This document shows positions 58,718-64,000 of a DNA stretch of 64,000 bases, piece by piece (within the stretch, counting starts at the first letter, position 1; each line of letters starts with the position of its first letter). A program made the translations under genes and the position numbers. The notes beneath the pieces were generated by a model, which searched no databases, was not told the origin of the DNA, and saw only the letters and a program-made list of their open reading frames with translations. This stretch comes from an uncultured Eubacteriales bacterium (GTDB lineage: Bacteria > Bacillota > Clostridia > Oscillospirales > Acutalibacteraceae), in NCBI GenBank assembly GCA_934462705.1, contig CAKSIH010000002.1, positions 117,807-181,806 on the forward strand, in the 5' to 3' direction.

Positions 58718-59101
58718 TTGTCAACTGGATATATACAGGTAAGAGTTTTTACATCACGAGCAGAAATACCTCTTGAAGGTGCTACAGTTTCAATAACAAT
58801 TGATGGGGACAATTCAGCAGCTTTGGGGGGTGTTAGATTTACCAATAGAGAAGGGCTAATAGATAGGGTCACAGTAGATACACCACCAAGTGGAAATTCG
58901 ACAAAACCATTTCAAGATAAGGGATTTGCAATATTTAATATAAGGGTAGAACGTGAAAATTATTATACTATTTTAGTTAAAGATGCTCAAGTATTTCCGA
59001 ATATAACAACGATTCAAAATGTAGAAATGATACCATTGCCAGAAAATGCCCCTAAAGGTGAGAAGCTAAAAACCATAGTTATACCGCCACAAAATTTATA
59101 A
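58718..59101 (+). CDS. Beta-sandwich (carboxypeptidase-regulatory-like) small protein
   Basis: The 127-residue protein has no signal peptide. It starts STGYIQVRVFTSRAEIPLEG and has ATVSITIDG and FNIRVERENYYTILVKDAQV, a strand-rich pattern like CarboxypepD_reg or Ig-like folds. Function unknown. ATG at 58712 is only one base from AGGAGG, so I choose the TTG at 58718. It lies 12 bases before a SpoIID-like/PG-binding gene and probably acts with it, perhaps in the spore or the mother cell envelope (inference). Confidence 0.6.
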   Translation: MSTGYIQVRVFTSRAEIPLEGATVSITIDGDNSAALGGVRFTNREGLIDRVTVDTPPSGNSTKPFQDKGFAIFNIRVERENYYTILVKDAQVFPNITTIQNVEMIPLPENAPKGEKLKTIVIPPQNL

Positions 59102-59113
59102 AGGAGAAAATAT

Positions 59114-60541
59114 ATGCCAACAATAGTAACACCCTATATACCATTATATATTACTGTTCATTTGGGCCCACCAGATAGTAATGCGGAAAATATAACCGTG
59201 TCATTTCCAGATTACATTAAAAATGTAGCATCAAGTGAAATATATCCAACATGGGATGAATCAGCTATATATGCTAATATATATGCGCAGATATCATTTG
59301 CTCTTAATAGAGTGTATTTGGAATATTATAGATCCAGGGGTTATAATTTTAATATAACAAATTCTACAGCATACGATCAAGCGTTTAATCCTGGAAGAAA
59401 TATATTTCAAAATGTAGAAAGAATAGTTGATTCTATTTTTAACAACTATATAAGAAGAGTGGGCTTCATTGAGCCCTTGGCAGCATCTTATTGCAATGGG
59501 ACAACAGTAACCTGCTCGGGACTTTCTCAGTGGGGAAGTCAATCTTTAGCAGAACAAGGATATAATTCAGTTAATATTTTAAAATTTTACTATGGAGAAA
59601 ATATAGAGTTAGTGTCGAATGCTCCAATTCAGCCTGTAATTTCATCTTATCCGGGTTATAATTTAACAATTGGCAGCAGTGGTAATTCTGTTATACAAAT
59701 TCAAGTAGCGCTAAATAGAATTTCTCAAAATTATCCTGCAATTCCTAAAGTATACCCAGTAGATGGAATATTTGGGACACAAACTCAGAAAACTGTGCTG
59801 GAGTTTCAGCGTATTTTTGGTTTAGTCCAAGATGGAATAGTAGGTAAGTCTACATGGTATAGGATTATATATCTTTATACAGGCATAAAAAGATTGGCAC
59901 AGCTTGATTCAGAGGGACAGCAACTTACAGGAATAGCTCTTACTTACCCTGACCCAATTGTTGAGGGCGACAAAGGGGAAGATGTATTTGCCTTGCAATA
60001 TTTTTTATCAATATTATCAGAATTTTATTACGATATTCCATTTATAGACATTACTGGTATTTTTGGAAAAGAAACAAAGAATGCTGTAATGGCTTTTCAA
60101 CGCTCAAATAACTTAAAGCAGACAGGTGAGGTTGATGATAAAACTTGGAATGAAATATATAGAGATTTTATTGGAATAGAAAATACGGTTTTAAAGAAGG
60201 AATCTATTAACATTTTGTTTGCAAAGGCTTTTTCAGGTGAAGATTTATCTTTGGGGGCACAAGGGGCCAATGTTTTATTATTGCAGCAATATCTGGATGT
60301 TATATCAAGATTATACAAAAGCGTTCCAGATGTTAATGCGACAGGTCTATTTAATGAAGCTACCGAGAAAGCTGTTATGGATTTTCAAGATTTAATGGGA
60401 CTTAAAGTGACAGGGATTGTTAATAAAAACACTTGGAACAGTATCACAGAAACTTATCAAGATGTACTTTCTTCAGTTACGCCAGAACCGACCCAGTATC
60501 CCGGATATGAGCTTTCAATTGGCTCAAATGATTTAATATAA
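59114..60541 (+). CDS. SpoIID-like N-terminal domain with three PG_binding_1 repeats
   Basis: The 475-residue protein has an N-terminal domain with VGFIEPLAASYCNGTTVTCS and GLSQWGSQSLAEQGYNSVNI (residues about 117-155), resembling SpoIID/amidase-enhancer proteins (Cys and GxSQWG). Three peptidoglycan-binding type 1 repeats follow (starting near residues 185, 278 and 370), each with a FQ-x-GL-x-GIV-x3-TW type end, for example TVLEFQRIFGLVQDGIVGKS. There is no signal peptide. It ends abruptly in SIGSNDLI, the start of a fourth repeat. Role in spore cortex or wall is inferred. Confidence 0.75.
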   Translation: MPTIVTPYIPLYITVHLGPPDSNAENITVSFPDYIKNVASSEIYPTWDESAIYANIYAQISFALNRVYLEYYRSRGYNFNITNSTAYDQAFNPGRNIFQNVERIVDSIFNNYIRRVGFIEPLAASYCNGTTVTCSGLSQWGSQSLAEQGYNSVNILKFYYGENIELVSNAPIQPVISSYPGYNLTIGSSGNSVIQIQVALNRISQNYPAIPKVYPVDGIFGTQTQKTVLEFQRIFGLVQDGIVGKSTWYRIIYLYTGIKRLAQLDSEGQQLTGIALTYPDPIVEGDKGEDVFALQYFLSILSEFYYDIPFIDITGIFGKETKNAVMAFQRSNNLKQTGEVDDKTWNEIYRDFIGIENTVLKKESINILFAKAFSGEDLSLGAQGANVLLLQQYLDVISRLYKSVPDVNATGLFNEATEKAVMDFQDLMGLKVTGIVNKNTWNSITETYQDVLSSVTPEPTQYPGYELSIGSNDLI

Positions 60542-60552
60542 TTGGAGGTATT

Positions 60553-61092
60553 ATGGATAGAGCTGTTTTAAGAGCAGGTGAACCGGTAAGAAACTTGCAA
60601 CATTTTTTAAGAAGAATTTCGTACCATTATAATACGGCAAGCACAGTTGTTCCTGATGGAATATTTTCTGATCAAACTTGTCAAGCAGTGAAATCTTTTC
60701 AATCAACATTTGGATTAGAAGCAACAGGGATAGTTAATAATGAAACATGGGACAAAATAATATCAGTCTATGACAATATAGTTAGGCACTATGGACCTCC
60801 TATGCAATTAAGTTTAATTCCAGATTCAGAAATGATAATAAATGAAGGAGAAGAAAATAATTTACTATATGCAATACAATCTTTGCTGTTTTGCATATCA
60901 AAAAAATTTAGTAATATACCTTGTGTAGACATATGTGGAGTGCATAACAGCGCAAGTGTGGAAGCAGTAAAAAAGGTGCAAGAACTATGCAATCTCCCAC
61001 AATGCGGAGCGATAGACAGCTTAACTTATAACATGATAGGATTGCTCTATAAAAACTTTGTAATTATGCCACTTAATGAGGCTCAAAAGTGA
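60553..61092 (+). CDS. Peptidoglycan-binding-repeat protein
   Basis: The 179-residue protein contains one clear PG_binding_1 repeat at residues 10-75 (GEPVRNLQHFLRRISYHYNT, VPDGIFSDQTCQAVKSFQ, GLEATGIVNNETW) and a second, degenerate one in the C-terminal half (FSNIPCVDICGVHNSASVEA, LCNLPQCGAIDSLTYN). It lacks a signal peptide. It follows the repeat protein by 11 bases, with GGAGG before the ATG, and may have arisen by splitting a longer repeat protein. Function unknown. Confidence 0.7.
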   Translation: MDRAVLRAGEPVRNLQHFLRRISYHYNTASTVVPDGIFSDQTCQAVKSFQSTFGLEATGIVNNETWDKIISVYDNIVRHYGPPMQLSLIPDSEMIINEGEENNLLYAIQSLLFCISKKFSNIPCVDICGVHNSASVEAVKKVQELCNLPQCGAIDSLTYNMIGLLYKNFVIMPLNEAQK

Positions 61093-61272
61093 GTTTAATT
61101 TAAAAAATATAGGGTAATATGTTTAATTAAGATAAAAAAATTTTGCATTAAATTTCAGTGTTAGTGGAAAACTTAATTACTAATTTTTGTAATAGTTAAG
61201 CTCAACTTAACGTTACTGTATGATGGGTTTGCAACTAATTTGTAAATAAATTATTAAATAGACAAATTTTTC

Positions 61273-61301
61273 TTGATTTTTATAAGGTACGTGATTACAA
61301 T
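61273..61301 (+). promoter_or_regulatory. Promoter of groES-groEL
   Basis: TTGATT (61273-61278), a 17-base spacer and TACAAT (61296-61301) lie directly upstream of the CIRCE-like element. Confidence 0.6.
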
Positions 61302-61338
61302 ATAATTTAGCAGTCAAAATAAAGGATTGCTAAATTAT
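61302..61338 (+). promoter_or_regulatory. Degenerate CIRCE operator (HrcA binding site)
   Basis: TTAGCAGTC (61307-61315), nine bases, then GATTGCTAA (61325-61333). The CIRCE consensus is TTAGCACTC-N9-GAGTGCTAA, so each arm carries one change while the N9 spacing is exact. The palindrome extends outward to 61302-61338. HrcA repression of groESL is expected; the changes may weaken it (inference). Confidence 0.75.
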
Positions 61339-61369
61339 ATTTTTATTTTTGCTTTAAGGAGGCATAATT

Positions 61370-61654
61370 ATGACAATCAAACCCCTTGCGGACAGAGTTG
61401 TTATCAAAATGGAGGAGGCACAAGAAACCACTAAAAGCGGAATAGTTTTAGCAGGTTCTGCAAAGGAAAAACCACAAATTGCATCCGTTGTAGCAGTTGG
61501 ACCAGGAGGGCTTGTTGATGGAAAGGAAACAAGCATGTATGTAAAAGTGGGAGACAAGGTTATAACAAGCAAATATGCAGGTACCGAAGTTAAGTTTGAC
61601 GATGAGGAATATACAATTCTCCGTCAGTCTGATATATTAGCAATTGTAGAATAA
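61370..61654 (+). CDS. groS: Co-chaperonin GroES
   Basis: The 94-residue protein has TIKPLADRVVIKMEEAQETT, SGIVLAGSAKEKPQ (mobile loop), VVAVGPGG and VKVGDKVITSKYAGTEVKFD. It forms the heptameric lid of GroEL. AAGGAGG precedes the ATG. It is followed by groEL after 28 bases. Confidence 0.97.
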   Translation: MTIKPLADRVVIKMEEAQETTKSGIVLAGSAKEKPQIASVVAVGPGGLVDGKETSMYVKVGDKVITSKYAGTEVKFDDEEYTILRQSDILAIVE

Positions 61655-61682
61655 TACATATAACAAGGAGGATTTTATAATT

Positions 61683-63314
61683 ATGGCAAAACAAATTATA
61701 TATGGTGAAGACGCAAGAAAAGCTTTGATGAGCGGAGTAAACCAACTTGCAGACACAGTTAAAATAACACTTGGCCCAAAAGGAAGAAATGTAGTTTTAG
61801 ATAAAAAATTTGGTTCACCTCTTATCACTAATGATGGTGTTACTATAGCAAAGGAGATAGAGCTTGAGGATCCATTTGAAAATATGGGAGCTCAACTTGT
61901 AAAAGAAGTTTCAACAAAAACAAATGATGTAGCTGGAGATGGAACAACAACAGCAACATTATTAGCTCAAGCCTTAATTCGCGAAGGCATGAAAAATGTT
62001 ACGGCAGGAGCTAATCCTATGATTGTAAGGAAGGGTATTCAAAAGGCTGTTGACGTTGCAGTAGAAACAGTTAAGAATAACTCTAAAAAAGTAAATGGTT
62101 CTGAAGATATAGCAAGAGTTGCCACTATTTCTGCAGCTGATGAGTTTATCGGAAACTTAATAGCCGAAGCAATGGAGAAGGTTACTTCTGACGGAGTTAT
62201 TACTGTTGAAGAGTCCAAAACAGCAGAAACATATTCTGAAGTTGTTGAAGGCATGATGTTTGATAGAGGCTATGTTTCACCTTACATGGTAACAGATACA
62301 GAAAAAATGACAGCTGTTATTGATGATGCTTATATTTTAATAACAGATAAAAAAATTACGAACATACAAGAAATTTTGCCACTTCTTGAGCAGGTTGTTC
62401 AATCTGGAAAGAAGCTTGTTATTATAGCTGAAGACATAGAAGGTGAAGCTTTAGCAACACTTATTTTGAATAAGTTACGCGGAACCTTTACTTGTGTTGC
62501 AGTTAAAGCACCTGGATTTGGAGACAGAAGAAAGGATATGCTTCGTGATATTGCAATACTTACAGGTGGCCAAGTAATTACTGAAGAGTTAGGACTAGAT
62601 TTAAAAGAAACCACAATTGATCAATTGGGACGTGCACGTCAAGTAAAAATAGAGAAGGAAAGCACTATTATTGTTGATGGAGCTGGAATTTCTGAAGAAA
62701 TTAAGAACAGAGTATCTCAAATTAGAGCACAAATTGAAAATACAACCTCTGAATTTGATAAAGAAAAGCTAATGGAACGTCTTGCTAAGCTTTCTGGTGG
62801 CGTAGCGGTAATAAAAGTAGGAGCCGCAACTGAGGTTGAAATGAAAGAAAAGAAGCTTAGAATAGAAGATGCATTAGCAGCAACTAAAGCCGCGGTTGAA
62901 GAAGGTATAGTTTCCGGTGGCGGAGTGGCATTAATAAATGCAATCCCAAGTGTAGAGGCGTTACTGTCAAACGCTGATGGAGATGAGAAGACAGGCGTAA
63001 AGATTGTTTTAAACGCACTTGAGGAACCACTTCGTCAAATCGCACTTAATGCAGGTGTAGAAGGCTCTGTAATAATTGATAATATAAAAAGAGAAAATAA
63101 AATTGGATATGGATATGATGCTCGTAATGAAAAATATGTTGATATGATAGCTGCCGGTATAGTAGATCCTACTAAGGTTACTAGGTCAGCACTTCAAAAT
63201 GCAGCATCAGTTGCAGGAATGGTTCTCACAACAGAATCGTTAGTTTCTGATATAAAAGAGCCGACACCGGCACCAGCAATGCCAATGGATCCTGGCATGG
63301 GTGGAATGTATTAA
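61683..63314 (+). CDS. groL: Chaperonin GroEL
   Basis: The 543-residue protein begins AKQIIYGEDARKALMSGVNQ and has DGVTIAKEIELEDPFENMGA, the ATPase motif GDGTTTATLLAQ near residue 86, VEEGIVSGGGVAL near 405, and a Gly/Met-rich C-terminus (PMDPGMGGMY). It forms the double-ring folding chamber with GroES. An AAGGAGG site precedes the ATG. Confidence 0.98.
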   Translation: MAKQIIYGEDARKALMSGVNQLADTVKITLGPKGRNVVLDKKFGSPLITNDGVTIAKEIELEDPFENMGAQLVKEVSTKTNDVAGDGTTTATLLAQALIREGMKNVTAGANPMIVRKGIQKAVDVAVETVKNNSKKVNGSEDIARVATISAADEFIGNLIAEAMEKVTSDGVITVEESKTAETYSEVVEGMMFDRGYVSPYMVTDTEKMTAVIDDAYILITDKKITNIQEILPLLEQVVQSGKKLVIIAEDIEGEALATLILNKLRGTFTCVAVKAPGFGDRRKDMLRDIAILTGGQVITEELGLDLKETTIDQLGRARQVKIEKESTIIVDGAGISEEIKNRVSQIRAQIENTTSEFDKEKLMERLAKLSGGVAVIKVGAATEVEMKEKKLRIEDALAATKAAVEEGIVSGGGVALINAIPSVEALLSNADGDEKTGVKIVLNALEEPLRQIALNAGVEGSVIIDNIKRENKIGYGYDARNEKYVDMIAAGIVDPTKVTRSALQNAASVAGMVLTTESLVSDIKEPTPAPAMPMDPGMGGMY

Positions 63315-63398
63315 TAATAAATTTTTTAAAACTATCCTTTGTAGTAATGCGGAGGATAGTTTATTTTATATTTAAGCAGTATTTTCCACAAAAAAGTA

Positions 63399-63427
63399 TT
63401 GACAATGTTGGAAAAACGTGGTATTGT
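63399..63427 (+). promoter_or_regulatory. Promoter of the 63.5-kb double-glycine protein
   Basis: TTGACA (63399-63404), a 17-base spacer and TATTGT (63422-63427). The inverted repeat TTTCCAC (63383-63389) / GTGGAAA (63431-63437) brackets the promoter and could be an operator. Confidence 0.6.
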
Positions 63428-63460
63428 GGTGTGGAAATATACTAATTGGAGGAAATAATA

Positions 63461-63772
63461 ATGACAATTATGAACAGCAAAGAGTTAAATTTAATAAATG
63501 GAGGAGGGAATAATTTTTCAATATTAGACAATGCAGTAGGAAAACCTTTATCCTATGTAGTTGGCCAGTTTAAAATGGAAGAATCAAAAGCAAGAGAATT
63601 TTTTTACGTTAAAAATGGCTATATAATAGGAATTAATAAGGAAAAACTTTTAAAATTAGTTGAGGGCAAACCTTATAATTGCGTAACATGGTATTTAAAA
63701 ATGAGTGCTGCAGATATAATAAGTGTGTTCCATATTGATGGTGAAGGCTACATAATGGGGTATAACGTATAG
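63461..63772 (+). CDS. Double-glycine leader small protein with an internal duplication
   Basis: The 103-residue protein begins MTIMNSKELNLINGGGNNFS, with the double-glycine leader pattern (EL-x-LI-x-GG, Gly at 14-15). The mature part carries a duplicated segment: residues 27-59 and 69-102 share GKP-x-n-KM-x-n-F-x-n-GYI-x-G-x-N. This suggests a folded two-repeat protein rather than a small bacteriocin. The start is fixed at the ATG at 63461 by GGAGG at 63448-63452; the upstream ATT/other codons are excluded. It has its own promoter and terminator, and no exporter or immunity gene follows within the window. Confidence 0.65.
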   Translation: MTIMNSKELNLINGGGNNFSILDNAVGKPLSYVVGQFKMEESKAREFFYVKNGYIIGINKEKLLKLVEGKPYNCVTWYLKMSAADIISVFHIDGEGYIMGYNV

Positions 63773-63797
63773 TTAATTAATAGTGCGTGAAATAATA

Positions 63798-63836
63798 AAA
63801 GCTGGTTTTGGGGTTGCTCAAAGCTAGCTTTTTTTG
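63798..63836 (+). terminator. Terminator after the 63.5-kb protein
   Basis: A 13-bp stem with two G-U pairs (63798-63810 with 63819-63831) is followed by a T-run. Confidence 0.8.
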
Positions 63837-63943
63837 TAGGAGCAGTGAATAATTATATATGGAGAAAGAAGGTTGAATTTAAATTTAATTCAATGACGAT
63901 TTTTGTAAAAAGTAGATTAACGCAAAAAACATGAAAAAAGTAG

Positions 63944-63973
63944 TTGACAAAGGGAGAGGAGATGTGGTAATAT
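63944..63973 (+). promoter_or_regulatory. Strong promoter at the window's right edge, possibly of a stable-RNA operon
   Basis: TTGACA (63944-63949), an 18-base spacer and TAATAT (63968-63973), followed by AGAGAAGCCGCAAAAAAAGG. The leader is like those found upstream of rRNA operons in Clostridia, but the gene itself is outside the window, so this is inference. Confidence 0.5.
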
Positions 63974-64000
63974 AGAGAAGCCGCAAAAAAAGGCGAAGAA

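Overview
The window is a low-GC, densely coded piece of chromosome from a spore-forming, Gram-positive anaerobe of the Clostridia type. The evidence is pro-sigma-E with SpoIIGA, SpoIIID, SpmA/SpmB, a SpoVAF/GerA-type protein, an HPr that keeps both His-15 and Ser-46, zinc-type ribosomal proteins L28 and L32, split transketolase subunits, many TTG/GTG starts after strong GGAGG sites, and conventional use of TGA as stop. I do not assign a genus.

Layout. 1-2500: 5' end of a ComM/YifB gene (minus), luxS and a class B penicillin-binding protein. 2.5-7.1 kb (minus): two small cell-envelope type proteins, alpha-phosphoglucomutase, and a secreted pair made of an unknown exported protein and a zinc-dependent phospholipase C-like protein. 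7.4-11.7 kb: glycogen phosphorylase plus a GH13 alpha-glucanase (storage polysaccharide breakdown), each with an odd translation start. 11.9-13.0 kb: an LCP-family cell-wall polymer transferase. 13.1-14.9 kb: a perfect-consensus promoter followed by five tandem genes for small double-glycine proteins, four of them with Nif11-like leaders. 14.9-17.2 kb: SpoVB-like flippase (minus) and a GNAT acetyltransferase. 17.2-25.4 kb (minus): housekeeping genes (coaD, rsmD, uvrC, ptsH, and the ylxM-ffh-rpsP-khpA-rimM-trmD operon). 25.5-32.8 kb: a dTDP-rhamnose and surface polysaccharide operon (rmlADBC, three glycosyltransferases, a Wzy-like polymerase). 32.8-33.9 kb: a small regulator cluster. 33.9-39.4 kb (minus): spore and envelope genes (spoVAF-like, spmB, spmA, VanW-like, SPFH, NfeD). 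39.6-49.4 kb: alanine racemase, a three-domain Nudix fusion, CAT-like acetyltransferase, split transketolase, TepA-like protease, FtsK/SpoIIIE, MBL-DUF3006 pair, HD protein. 49.5-53 kb: an accessory island with a eukaryote-like secreted PPP phosphatase, a frameshifted HD hydrolase, another double-glycine peptide, a 101-bp tandem repeat array and tRNA-Leu(CAA). 53-61 kb: xth, sigE, spoIIGA, small regulators, spoIIID, rpmB/rpmF and a set of peptidoglycan-binding-repeat proteins. 61.3-63.3 kb: groES-groEL behind a degenerate CIRCE. The window ends with one more double-glycine protein and a promoter resembling those of rRNA operons.

The most distinctive theme is a dispersed family of small proteins with double-glycine-type leaders (13.2-14.9, 51.8, 56.0 and 63.5 kb), none next to a modifying enzyme or a C39-peptidase transporter inside this window. 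Their C-terminal parts are long (20-83 residues) and look like small domains rather than short bacteriocin cores. Also notable are an apparent AUA start codon, a hairpin-bridged ribosome-binding site, and secreted proteins (phospholipase C-like, PP1/PP2A-like) that suggest a host-associated life; that last point is inference. Promoter, terminator and operator calls rest on reading by eye.
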